This document shows positions 8,493 to 17,312 of a stretch of DNA of 64,000 nt, piece by piece. Source of the stretch: an uncultured Oleiphilaceae bacterium. Lineage in GTDB: Bacteria > Pseudomonadota > Gammaproteobacteria > Pseudomonadales > Oleiphilaceae. The stretch covers positions 62,001 through 126,000 of the forward strand of contig CAJXUY010000012.1 in the NCBI GenBank assembly GCA_913060665.1, written 5' to 3'. The position numbers and the translations under genes are program-made. Numbering within the stretch: the first letter of the stretch is position 1; every line of letters begins with the position of its first letter. The notes below the pieces were generated by a model, which had not been told where the DNA came from, made no database searches, and was given only the letters and a program-made list of their open reading frames with translations.

Positions 8493-11400
8493 CACAACAA
8501 CCCCTTTTTACTCACACTAATAATTTCTGAGAATTGATAGTTCCCCAAATACTGCTTGACCAACGCCACAAATGATGTAGCGTTACCTGATTGCTCAAGC
8601 TGGGCTAATACCTTATCTATGCCGTCTATAAAACCTAACTCGGCCATCGCCACCAGCTCTCTCAAGTCATCGTTGGATACGCCTTCATAGCTCTGAACGT
8701 TGGTCTCAGCCACATTCAATTCAATGGCATCTGATTGAATCACGGAGGGTTTATCTGCCTTGTATTCCCATTCGATATTTAGCATTTTTGATACCTTTTC
8801 GAGTAAGACCGTATCACGAATGGGCTTAGTGATGTAGCCATCATTTAACCTAATATTACTCTCTGACAACATTGCAACATCTGGGTTCTCATACGCATCT
8901 GCAGACACCATGACAATAGGCGCCTTAATACCCCGCCCCCTTAACGTTTTTACAAGCGTCCAACCATTCATCTCAGGCATTGAGATATCTAATAAGAACA
9001 AATCAATATCTGCGAGGTTTTCAACACGAAGACAGCTAATTGCATCTGGAAATTCAACAACAGAGAATCCCAAAGGCGTCAGAATTTCGCCAATGAGCCC
9101 TCGATGGAACGGGTCATCATCTACCACTACCACCGATTTTCTCTCTCCTGCATACGACACAATGGGCTTAACAGAATCGAACCGCAGATCAGGGTTCGCG
9201 ACACTCGATAACATTAACGACAACTTGAATGTACTCCCAACACCTGGCTGGCTGATTAATTCAATATCCCCCCCCATTATTTCCGTTAACAATTTACTAA
9301 TGGTTAACCCTAGACCTGTTCCGGGAAACTGCTGAGACTTGGCGCTGCGCACACGCTCAAACGGCTCAAAAATTCTGTCCGCATCAGCAGCTGCTATTCC
9401 GACACCAGAATCTGAAACCGTAAACTCCGCGACCTGATTGCGGTAACGAACCTCAAACCGAACCTGACCCTGCTGCGTAAACTTTACGGCATTAGACAAG
9501 AGATTAATCAAAATCTGACGAAGGTGTTTATCATCTGCGACAACTACGTTCGGCAGAGGGCTTTTCTGAACATACTCAAACTTAATGCCTTTTGCTTCTG
9601 CCTGCAGGCTAAACATTTCGATGAGCTCATCAATTAGACTTTTCAACAACACATGATCTCTTCGAAACTCAATTCTCCCTGCCTCTATTCGAGAAATGTC
9701 GAGCAGCCCTTCTATTAAATCAGCAAGATGGTCACCACTACGCTTAATGATCTTGACTTTTTTAGCATGTACATCGGCCAAACCCGGATCTTTTTCCAGA
9801 ATTTGTGCATATCCCAGCATTGAATTAAGAGGACTTCTCAACTCATGACTAATGCCGGTCAAATAGCGACTTTTTGCCTGATTGGCCGCTTCTGCAACCT
9901 CCTTTGCTTGTTGCAATGCTCTATCTGTGTTTTTGTGAGCGCTCACTTCAGCGTTGAGTAACTCCATCTGCCTTTGTGATTCTTGTAATGCGAGTTGTCT
10001 ACTTTCGTTTGCTAATACAAATAGCCATGCCAGTACACCGACAACAATAAGTAAGATGAAAAAGAGTTGAAAAAGCGTAGATGAGATAAGCGTTTTGAGC
10101 TCAAGATTGATACTAGGAACCTGAATATACACAAGCATAAAGACTGTCCCCAATATGCCTGCAATAAGTAACAAAAGCCCGGAAAACTGCAACAGCCTGG
10201 CATTCATCAACGATACGAGCTTACGAGGTAAGATCAAAGACATAAGGTGAGCCAACTGATCACCTAAACGAGCCTCTGTCTTACACTGATCATGGCAACG
10301 AGCATCTAAAGAACAGCATAACGAGCAGATAGCACCACCATAGGCTGGGCAAGTGGCCATATCTTCAGCCTCAAAACTATTCTCACAGACCTTACAAGAA
10401 AGAGTCTCATGATCGCTAGCAACTATCGAGGCAGGGCGAGCGATGTAGTATCGGCCTTTAGTGGCAATCGCTATTATGGGCGACGCCAAAAAAGCGGTAA
10501 ACAGAGTAATATAGGGTGACAATGCCTGAGCTAATTCACCAAACTCCCCTGCGTAAGAGGTAATACCCATTATAGACGCAAGCAACATGGCCCCTACGCC
10601 TACAGGGTTTATATCGTATAAATGCGCCCGTTTAAATTCTATATGTCGTGGACTCAACCCCAGTGGCTTATTAATCACCAGATCAGCAACTAGCGCCCCC
10701 ACCCAGGCGACCGCCGCGTTAGAGTAGATCCCTAGTATATTTTCCAATGCAGCATAAACGCCTAACTCCATCACCAACAACGCAATGATTACATTAAACA
10801 CCAACCACACAACTCGACCTGGATGGCTATGAGTCAATCGAGAGAAAAAATTAGACCAAGCGATAGAGCCCGCATATGCATTGGTCACATTGATCTTGAG
10901 CTGGCAGATCACCACAAAAATCCCTGCTAATGCAAGGGTTGCCATAGGCGACTGGTTTAAATAGCTAAAGGCTATTAAATACATTTGAATGGGGTCATCC
11001 ACGAGATCAGGCGCAACACCATGGTTAATTGCCAGTACCGCTAAAAAAGATCCCGCCAATATTTTAATCGCCCCCACAATAACCCAACCTGGCCCTGCTG
11101 AGATCATCGCAGCCCACCAACGCCACCGATGCTTCTTATCGTTTTGTGGGAGAAACCGTAAAAAGTCGACCTGCTCTCCGATTTGTGCAACCAATGAGAA
11201 CAACACCCCTGAGGCCGCACCAAAAAAGATCACATTAAACCCGCTACCTTCTTCAGATGCGATACCAGGATACGCTACCCACTGATCTACAGCAGACCAC
11301 TCCTTCGACAAAATAAATACAAAAGGTGTTAGCTGCAACACCAACCATAATGGCTGACTCCATAACTGAAAACGACTGATAAGCGTAATGCCGTGAGTGA

Positions 11401-11887
11401 CCAACGGAATGACCATAAGAGAACTAACGAGATAACCAATGCTCAGCGGTAGCCCGAACAAAAGCTCCAAAGCCGAGGCCATAATGGCCGCTTCAAGCGC
11501 AAAAAATATAAATGTAAAAGAGGCATATATTAATGAGGTTATTGTCGAGCCAATATAGCCAAACCCGGCACCACGACTTAACAGATCTATATCAACCCCA
11601 TAGTGGGCTGCATAGTAGCCAATCGGTAAACCAGTTAAGAAAATAATCAACGATACAACCAGAATGGCTGCTAGGGCATTATCAAACCCATACTGAATCG
11701 TAATAACGCCGCCAATAGCCTCTAAAGCAAGAAATGAAATCGCGCCTAATGCTGTATTTGAAACTCTGGCAACAGACCATTTTCGTGCGCTTTTAGCAGT
11801 AAAGCGTAAGGCATAATCTTCTAATGTTTGGTTGGCCACCCACCGGTTATACCGACGACGAGTACCTGACACATGCTGTTCACTCAT
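8492..11887 (-). CDS. NCS1 permease - hybrid histidine kinase fusion
   Basis: A 1131-residue fusion. Residues about 20-480 look like a 12-helix NCS1 (purine-cytosine/allantoin) permease. Residues about 497-535 hold eight cysteines (C-K-V-C, then S-L-C-C and two more pairs). Two further membrane helices follow at about 560-640, then a helical linker, HisKA with H681 (I-S-H-E-L-R-S-P), an HATPase domain with intact N and G boxes (D-S-G-V-G-I, G-T-G-L-G-L), a receiver domain with D967, and a helical tail. The ATG at 11887 has GGAG nine bases upstream; the in-frame TTG at 11902 contains that GGAG and is less likely. Divergence from urtA suggests sensing of amides, urea or a related compound. Confidence 0.85.
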   Translation of the reverse strand: MSEQHVSGTRRRYNRWVANQTLEDYALRFTAKSARKWSVARVSNTALGAISFLALEAIGGVITIQYGFDNALAAILVVSLIIFLTGLPIGYYAAHYGVDIDLLSRGAGFGYIGSTITSLIYASFTFIFFALEAAIMASALELLFGLPLSIGYLVSSLMVIPLVTHGITLISRFQLWSQPLWLVLQLTPFVFILSKEWSAVDQWVAYPGIASEEGSGFNVIFFGAASGVLFSLVAQIGEQVDFLRFLPQNDKKHRWRWWAAMISAGPGWVIVGAIKILAGSFLAVLAINHGVAPDLVDDPIQMYLIAFSYLNQSPMATLALAGIFVVICQLKINVTNAYAGSIAWSNFFSRLTHSHPGRVVWLVFNVIIALLVMELGVYAALENILGIYSNAAVAWVGALVADLVINKPLGLSPRHIEFKRAHLYDINPVGVGAMLLASIMGITSYAGEFGELAQALSPYITLFTAFLASPIIAIATKGRYYIARPASIVASDHETLSCKVCENSFEAEDMATCPAYGGAICSLCCSLDARCHDQCKTEARLGDQLAHLMSLILPRKLVSLMNARLLQFSGLLLLIAGILGTVFMLVYIQVPSINLELKTLISSTLFQLFFILLIVVGVLAWLFVLANESRQLALQESQRQMELLNAEVSAHKNTDRALQQAKEVAEAANQAKSRYLTGISHELRSPLNSMLGYAQILEKDPGLADVHAKKVKIIKRSGDHLADLIEGLLDISRIEAGRIEFRRDHVLLKSLIDELIEMFSLQAEAKGIKFEYVQKSPLPNVVVADDKHLRQILINLLSNAVKFTQQGQVRFEVRYRNQVAEFTVSDSGVGIAAADADRIFEPFERVRSAKSQQFPGTGLGLTISKLLTEIMGGDIELISQPGVGSTFKLSLMLSSVANPDLRFDSVKPIVSYAGERKSVVVVDDDPFHRGLIGEILTPLGFSVVEFPDAISCLRVENLADIDLFLLDISMPEMNGWTLVKTLRGRGIKAPIVMVSADAYENPDVAMLSESNIRLNDGYITKPIRDTVLLEKVSKMLNIEWEYKADKPSVIQSDAIELNVAETNVQSYEGVSNDDLRELVAMAELGFIDGIDKVLAQLEQSGNATSFVALVKQYLGNYQFSEIISVSKKGLL

Positions 11888-11950
11888 TCTCGCTGACTCC
11901 AAAATACGACACCCTAGCGATATTCACGTGTAATTGAGTGCATAAAGAGT

Positions 11951-11964
11951 ACCTATTTATAGGT
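11951..11964. promoter_or_regulatory. Inverted repeat ACCTAT-TT-ATAGGT
   Basis: A perfect 6-bp inverted repeat with a 2-base spacer in the divergent intergenic region between the permease-kinase and urtA genes. Its symmetry and position suit a dimeric regulator site. The binding protein is not known; the adjacent LuxR-type regulator is the obvious candidate. Confidence 0.45.
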
Positions 11965-11982
11965 ATGAAAATCAATCATCAA

Positions 11983-11998
11983 TACGTCAAATGACGTA
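11983..11998. promoter_or_regulatory. Inverted repeat TACGTCA-AA-TGACGTA
   Basis: A perfect 7-bp inverted repeat with a 2-base centre, 118 bases upstream of the urtA start. The outer TAC/GTA arms resemble the short symmetrical sites bound by LuxR/FixJ-type response regulators. I infer that it is a target of the neighbouring regulator, activating urtA and possibly also controlling the kinase gene. Confidence 0.5.
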
Positions 11999-12115
11999 GC
12001 CTAGTAGTGCAATCAGCTAATTTTCGCCCCCTGTCGACTTCTTCATACTTTCTTCCGACAACGCAATTGTCTAACGAGCATTTGTTTGACCCAGAAATTA
12101 TCAAGAGGCTATATC

Positions 12116-13372
12116 ATGAGAAAAACGAGCACTTCTCGCCTGCCCAGCATTATGCGCAGACGCTTCGTAAAAGGCTTGATGGCACTGCCAGCAGCTATTC
12201 TTTTATCCAATATGAGCCTATCTGTATCGGCCGCAGAGGTTAATACAACAGGGCTCGCAGTAACAGATGACACAGTCACAGTGGGGATCTTACACTCACT
12301 CACCGGTACCATGGCCATTAGCGAAACCGGAGCACAAGAAGCTGAAAAACTTGCGATAAAACAAATTAACGATATGGGTGGAATCTTAGGAAGACAAATT
12401 GAGATCATCCAGGAAGATGGCGCTAGTGATTGGCCAACCTTTGCCGAAAAAAGTAAGAAGCTATTGGTAAAAGATAAAGTCGCTGCTGTTTTTGGCGCAT
12501 GGACATCCGCCTCACGTAAAGCTGTTCTACCGGTATTTGAAAAAGAAAACGGCCTTTTGTATTACCCCACCTTCTACGAAGGATTGGAGCAATCAAAGAA
12601 TGTTATTTACACCGGACAAGAAGCCACACAACAAATACTGGATGGTCTGAATTGGGTAGCCAAAGAAAAAGAGGCCAAGACATTCTACTTAATCGGCTCC
12701 GATTATATTTGGCCTAGAACCTCAATGAAAATTGCCCGTAAACACATTGAAAACGTATTAGGCGGCAAGGTTGTTGGTGAAGAGTATAAGCCTCTGGGCA
12801 ATACTCAGTTTGGTTCAGTAATCAATAAAATTCGCCTAAAAAAGCCTGATGTTATCTACGCTGCAGTGGTAGGCGGAAGCAATGTTGCCTGGTTTAAGCA
12901 GCTTAAAGCAGCGGGCATCACGTCTAAGAAGCAAACCCTACTCACTATCTCCGTAACAGAAGATGAAGTACTGGGTATCGGTGGTGAAAACCTTGAAGGG
13001 TTTTACTCCATCATGAAATATTTCCAGAGTCAGGATAACGAAAACAACAAAGCCTTTGTTAAAGCCTTCAAAGAGATGTGGGGCGAAGACAGTGTAATCG
13101 GAGATGTAACACAGGCGGCCTACCTCGGCCCTTGGTTATGGAAAGCAGCGGTGGAAAGAGCAGGTTCTTTCGATGTAGACAAAGTGGTTGCCGAGTCTGA
13201 AAAAGGTGACATCGAGCTTACTACAGCGCCAGAAGGCTACGTGAAGCTGCATAAGAACCATCATTTATGGAGCAAAGCCCGAGTAGGCCAGTGGAAGAAA
13301 GATGGACAGGCGACAGTGGTGTATACATCCGAGCTAATAGAGCCTGACCCATTCCCAGCAGGTTACCAGTAA
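12116..13372 (+). CDS. urtA: Urea/short-chain amide ABC transporter, binding protein
   Basis: A periplasmic branched-chain-amino-acid-type binding protein of the UrtA/FmdD family, 418 residues. The N-terminus M-R-R-R-F-V-K-G followed by a hydrophobic stretch and S-V-S-A-A looks like a twin-arginine signal. The mature part opens with V-T-V-G-I-L-H-S-L-T-G-T-M-A-I-S-E, characteristic of urea/amide binders. The ATG at 12116 has AGAGG eight bases upstream; an in-frame TTG ten codons earlier is unlikely. As fmdA and fmdB follow and no urease is present, short aliphatic amides may be the main ligand. Confidence 0.9.
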   Translation: MRKTSTSRLPSIMRRRFVKGLMALPAAILLSNMSLSVSAAEVNTTGLAVTDDTVTVGILHSLTGTMAISETGAQEAEKLAIKQINDMGGILGRQIEIIQEDGASDWPTFAEKSKKLLVKDKVAAVFGAWTSASRKAVLPVFEKENGLLYYPTFYEGLEQSKNVIYTGQEATQQILDGLNWVAKEKEAKTFYLIGSDYIWPRTSMKIARKHIENVLGGKVVGEEYKPLGNTQFGSVINKIRLKKPDVIYAAVVGGSNVAWFKQLKAAGITSKKQTLLTISVTEDEVLGIGGENLEGFYSIMKYFQSQDNENNKAFVKAFKEMWGEDSVIGDVTQAAYLGPWLWKAAVERAGSFDVDKVVAESEKGDIELTTAPEGYVKLHKNHHLWSKARVGQWKKDGQATVVYTSELIEPDPFPAGYQ

Positions 13373-13413
13373 GTTAATACCGTTTAAGAATCAGTCATAT
13401 TAAACACAAAAAT

Positions 13414-13433
13414 CACGAACAAGGACGTTCGTG
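13414..13433 (+). promoter_or_regulatory. Intercistronic hairpin between urtA and urtB
   Basis: CACGAAC at 13414-13420 and GTTCGTG at 13427-13433 form a 7-bp stem with a 6-base loop. No U-tract follows. Such stems after a binding-protein gene commonly stabilise the upstream message so that the binding protein outnumbers the permease; that role is inference here. Confidence 0.45.
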
Positions 13434-13529
13434 TATCCATCCAAAGATTAACGATAGTAAACGTTAGGTCACACATAAAACATTGCCGCCTTAACATTTC
13501 AATCGTTTGGCTAATTGGGGAGATAAATA

Positions 13530-14453
13530 ATGGACGGTTATACAAGTAGCGAATTGGTATCCATATTTGCCATGCAGGGCTTCGCTGGCATTAGTTTGTT
13601 TAGCGTTCTCCTGCTAATGGCATTAGGTCTAGCCATCATTTTTGGCCAAATGGGAGTCATTAACATGGCTCATGGTGAGTTCATGGCCGTCGGGGCTTAC
13701 ACGACATATTTCATGGCAACACTCACCGAAACTTACTTTCCTGCATTTATGCCTTACTATTTTGTATTGGCTATTGTGGTCGCGTTTTTCGTCTCGGGGT
13801 TATTAGGTTACCTCGCTGAGTTCGCGCTTATAAGGCATCTCTATAAACGCCCACTCGACACTCTGTTAGCCACTTGGGGGTTAAGCCTTATCATGCAACA
13901 GTCGTTTCGTTCGTTGTTTGGAGCAAGAGAAGTAAGCCCAACTTTACCTGAGTGGTTATTAGGCTCCTATCAGCCCACCGAGATGATTGATATACCGCTG
14001 AACGGAATGTTTGTACTGGGCTTAACCACCATAGTTACACTCGGCGTTTACTACCTAATGTTCAAGTCGCGATGGGGACTTCGCGTTAGAGCAACAACCC
14101 AAAACCGGGTCATGAGCGATGCCGTAGGAATCAACACTAAGAAAGTTGATCGTTACACATTTGCACTAGGCTGCGGTATCGCAGGTATCGCTGGCGCAGC
14201 ATTCACAACGATAGCGTCAACAGGCCCAACAACAGGTACCTTATATATTGTCGATACATTTATGGTGGTTGTTTTCGGTGGCGCTGCAAGCCTATTTGGC
14301 ACTATCGCGTCAGCATTTTCCATCGCCCAGGCACAATCTATTTTGGAATTCTTTATCAGCGGTTCAATGGCAAAGGTTTATACCCTCCTCGCCTTAGTAC
14401 TTATTTTAATGTTCAAGCCAGAAGGACTATTTGCCAGTAAAGTACGCCGCTAA
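13530..14453 (+). CDS. urtB: Urea/amide ABC transporter permease UrtB
   Basis: A 307-residue inner-membrane permease of the LivH/UrtB type with about eight hydrophobic helices. It contains G-Q-M-G-V-I-N-M-A-H-G-E-F near residue 45 and R-A-T-T-Q-N-R near residue 188, the coupling segment typical of UrtB/FmdE. It forms the translocation pore with UrtC. GGGGAGA lies upstream of the ATG. Its position between urtA and urtC is canonical. Confidence 0.92.
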   Translation: MDGYTSSELVSIFAMQGFAGISLFSVLLLMALGLAIIFGQMGVINMAHGEFMAVGAYTTYFMATLTETYFPAFMPYYFVLAIVVAFFVSGLLGYLAEFALIRHLYKRPLDTLLATWGLSLIMQQSFRSLFGAREVSPTLPEWLLGSYQPTEMIDIPLNGMFVLGLTTIVTLGVYYLMFKSRWGLRVRATTQNRVMSDAVGINTKKVDRYTFALGCGIAGIAGAAFTTIASTGPTTGTLYIVDTFMVVVFGGAASLFGTIASAFSIAQAQSILEFFISGSMAKVYTLLALVLILMFKPEGLFASKVRR

Positions 14454-14539
14454 GGCGTTCTTTACTCTCAATATAAAACACGACAGCGGTAAGTCACACA
14501 GATACTTACGTTGACTTTAAATGTGTATTGGAGAGTGTT

Positions 14540-15694
14540 ATGAGCTTCGTATATGAAAAACTAATGGGTGGGAAGAAAGGCCTAATCGGCTTTATCATTC
14601 TTGCCGCGTTAATACTGGTGATATTCCCACTATTTCTGGACTCTTTCCGTCTTAATTTAGTCGGTAAATATCTCACATATGCCTTTGCAGCCGTCAGTTT
14701 GGTGCTGCTATGGGGTTACGGCGGAATACTCAGTTTAGGCCAAGGAATATTCTTCGGTTTAGGCGGTTACGCCATGGCGATGTTTTTGAAACTTGAAGCA
14801 TCATCACCTGAAAATACCGCTATTCAGTCCACACCAGGAATACCTGATTTTATGGATTGGAACCAGATCACCGAGCTACCATGGTTCTGGGAACCCTTCA
14901 CTAGTTTCACCTTTACCGTTCTAGCCGTATTGATCATACCGGCGGCATTCGCTTACCTGATCGGCGCTGCAATGTTTAAGCGTCGAGTCGGTGGTGTCTA
15001 CTTTGCCATCATCACGCAGGTTATAGCAGTTATTCTTACCGTGCTTATTGTGGGCCAACAAGGCTTAACAGGGGGCATCAACGGCATCACTGATTTACGA
15101 ACATTAAACGGCTGGGACATTACGTCAGATAGCGCGAAGAATATATTCTACTTTGTAAACTGTATTCTGCTGCTGGCCGTTATTTTGGCTTCTAGAGTTA
15201 TTCTCACCAGTAAGTTTGGCCGTATCTTATTGGCAGTTCGCGATAAAGAGGACCGCGTCAGGTTTTCGGGCTATGACGTTGCCAACTTCAAAATTTTTGT
15301 TTTCTGCTTTGCAGCCATGATATCCGCTATTGGGGGGGCGATGTTCACCCTTCAAGTCGGGTTTATGTCTCCCTCATTTGTCGGAATCGTACCATCAATC
15401 GAAATGGTGATATTCGCCGCTGTGGGGGGGCGTATGTCACTCATTGGCGCTGTCTACGGGACACTGTTGATTAACTTCGGTAAAACGACGTTTTCAGAAT
15501 CATTTCCAGAAATGTGGCTGTTCTTGATAGGCGGATTATTTATCGCCGTAGTAATGTTATTCCCTAATGGCTTGGCAGGACTATGGGATGACTATGGCCA
15601 CCACATCACCCATAAACTTCGCTTCATCACAAAAGGGGTTAGCAAGTTAATACCCCAATCGATGCTACGAAAAGTGGAGGATACACGCTCATGA
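14540..15694 (+). CDS. urtC: Urea/amide ABC transporter permease UrtC
   Basis: A 384-residue LivM/UrtC-type permease with about ten hydrophobic segments and the motif W-G-Y-G-G-I-L-S-L-G-Q-G-I-F-F-G-L-G-G-Y-A-M that typifies UrtC. I chose the ATG at 14540 because GGAGAG lies just in front of it; an in-frame TTG four codons earlier overlaps that ribosome-binding site. The 3' end overlaps urtD by four bases (ATGA), so the two are translationally coupled. Confidence 0.92.
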   Translation: MSFVYEKLMGGKKGLIGFIILAALILVIFPLFLDSFRLNLVGKYLTYAFAAVSLVLLWGYGGILSLGQGIFFGLGGYAMAMFLKLEASSPENTAIQSTPGIPDFMDWNQITELPWFWEPFTSFTFTVLAVLIIPAAFAYLIGAAMFKRRVGGVYFAIITQVIAVILTVLIVGQQGLTGGINGITDLRTLNGWDITSDSAKNIFYFVNCILLLAVILASRVILTSKFGRILLAVRDKEDRVRFSGYDVANFKIFVFCFAAMISAIGGAMFTLQVGFMSPSFVGIVPSIEMVIFAAVGGRMSLIGAVYGTLLINFGKTTFSESFPEMWLFLIGGLFIAVVMLFPNGLAGLWDDYGHHITHKLRFITKGVSKLIPQSMLRKVEDTRS

Positions 15695-16443
15695 ACATGC
15701 TCACTAACACAGACTTTACCTTATCGATAGAAGACCTCACCGTTTCATTCGACGGATTTAAAGCCGTCGACAACCTAAACTTTTATCTTGATAAAAACGA
15801 ACTACATGTCGTGATTGGACCTAACGGTGCAGGTAAAACAACGGTTCTTGACCTAATTTGCGGCAAAACAAAAGCAACATCTGGGAGCATAAAATTCTTA
15901 AACCATGAGCTTACTGGTTTATCAGAACACGCCATTGTAAGAGCCGGTGTAGGACGAAAATTTCAAACCCCTTCGATCTATGAAAATTTAACAGTACTTG
16001 AAAACTTAGAGGTCTCTTACCCATACGGTAGAGGTGTATTTGGCTCACTGATGTTCAAACGTAACGAAAAGGTACTGAACAAAATAAATGAAATAGCCAA
16101 AGAGATCATGCTTGACCATGCACTCGATACTGAAGCGGGCTTACTGAGCCATGGCCAAAAGCAATGGCTAGAAATTGGCATGCTGCTGATACAAGACCCT
16201 CAATTGCTAATGCTCGATGAGCCTGTTGCTGGCATGAGTGTAAAGGAGCGGGAACAGACCGCTGAATTACTGAACAAGATTAGCCAGGGACGCTCGGTAT
16301 TAGTGATCGAACATGATATGGAGTTTGTTGCCCGTATTGCACACAAAGTCACCGTACTTCATCAAGGGAAAATTCTGGCAACAGGCGATATGGAGACGGT
16401 TCAAAACGACCCTAAAGTGATTGAAGTGTACTTGGGCCACTAA
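15691..16443 (+). CDS. urtD: Urea/amide ABC transporter ATPase UrtD
   Basis: A 250-residue ABC ATPase of the LivG/UrtD type. Walker A is G-P-N-G-A-G-K-T (about residues 43-50), the signature reads L-S-H-G-Q-K-Q-W-L-E-I-G, and Walker B is L-L-M-L-D-E-P-V-A-G-M. The S-H-G-Q-K-Q-W variant of the signature is typical of UrtD. It energises UrtBC with UrtE. Its start lies within the urtC stop (ATGA). Confidence 0.92.
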   Translation: MNMLTNTDFTLSIEDLTVSFDGFKAVDNLNFYLDKNELHVVIGPNGAGKTTVLDLICGKTKATSGSIKFLNHELTGLSEHAIVRAGVGRKFQTPSIYENLTVLENLEVSYPYGRGVFGSLMFKRNEKVLNKINEIAKEIMLDHALDTEAGLLSHGQKQWLEIGMLLIQDPQLLMLDEPVAGMSVKEREQTAELLNKISQGRSVLVIEHDMEFVARIAHKVTVLHQGKILATGDMETVQNDPKVIEVYLGH

Positions 16444-16466
16444 ACCTAAACGTCGCCCTATTGACC

Positions 16467-16502
16467 CTTAAGACCAGAACAACACGCTTAAGGCCAGAAC
16501 GA
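16467..16502 (+). repeat. Short direct repeat between urtD and urtE
   Basis: CTTAAGACCAGAACAA (16467-16482) is repeated as CTTAAGGCCAGAACGA (16487-16502), followed by a degenerate third CTTAA. The repeat fills most of the 87-base urtD-urtE gap. Function unknown; it may be a duplication scar or an RNA-processing element. Confidence 0.5.
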
Positions 16503-16530
16503 AAGCCTTAAAGTATTAATAGGTGAATAT

Positions 16531-17220
16531 ATGTTAAACGTCTCAAATTTAAAAGTGTGTTATGGGCAGAGTGAAGTCATACGTGATTTGAATTTCACCG
16601 TACCCAAAAATGAAACACTGGCCATTATGGGCCGAAACGGAATGGGGAAAACCACATTATTCAAATCCTTAATTGGTATTTTACCGGCTGCCGGCGGAAC
16701 AATTGATGTCGATGGCGTCGACGTAACTAAGCATGAAAGTTATCAACGTGTTGAGAGCGGCATCGCTTACGTTCCTCAAGGACGCATGATATTCCCCAAT
16801 TTAACCGTTAAAGAAAATATTGAAACAGGTATGGAGGTCTCAAAGCTGAAAGAGATACCTGATGATATTTATGCACTATTCCCCGTTCTAAGGGAGATGC
16901 GTAACCGCAAAGGCGGCAATCTTTCAGGTGGACAGCAGCAGCAACTAGCCATCGCCAGAGCACTGGTGACAAATCCAAAAGTACTGCTGTTAGACGAACC
17001 TACTGAAGGCATACAGCCCTCAATTATTAAAGATATCGCCAACATACTTAATGAGATTAAAAAACTACGAGATATAACCATTATTGTTTCGGAGCAAGTG
17101 CTGAGCTTTACCATGGCTGTCGCCGACCGAATTATCGTAATTGATAAAGGCGACTTTATTCACGAAGACATGCGAGAAAACGTCGATAGTGAGCAAATTA
17201 AAAAGTACTTATCAGTCTAA
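16531..17220 (+). CDS. urtE: Urea/amide ABC transporter ATPase UrtE
   Basis: A 229-residue ABC ATPase of the LivF/UrtE type: Walker A G-R-N-G-M-G-K-T, signature L-S-G-G-Q-Q-Q-Q-L-A-I-A-R-A-L, Walker B L-L-L-D-E-P-T-E-G-I-Q-P-S. The G-I-Q-P-S extension is a UrtE hallmark. It partners with UrtD on the cytoplasmic face of UrtBC. It lies 92 bases before fmdA. Confidence 0.92.
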   Translation: MLNVSNLKVCYGQSEVIRDLNFTVPKNETLAIMGRNGMGKTTLFKSLIGILPAAGGTIDVDGVDVTKHESYQRVESGIAYVPQGRMIFPNLTVKENIETGMEVSKLKEIPDDIYALFPVLREMRNRKGGNLSGGQQQQLAIARALVTNPKVLLLDEPTEGIQPSIIKDIANILNEIKKLRDITIIVSEQVLSFTMAVADRIIVIDKGDFIHEDMRENVDSEQIKKYLSV

Positions 17221-17312
17221 CAAGAAAGGTTTAACACTCACATAAAAAAACAAAACCATGTACCGATAAACCCATAAAAAAGTATCACCCTTGGCTAAAT
17301 TAGGAGCCTAAA

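Noticed and set aside
8910-9335. 141-codon plus-strand frame within the kinase gene
   Set aside because: Antisense to conserved HATPase and receiver domains; no ribosome-binding site or family match.
12086-12115. Ten-codon upstream extension of urtA from a TTG
   Set aside because: The ribosome-binding site AGAGG lies inside this extension and fits the ATG at 12116, which directly precedes the Tat-like signal.
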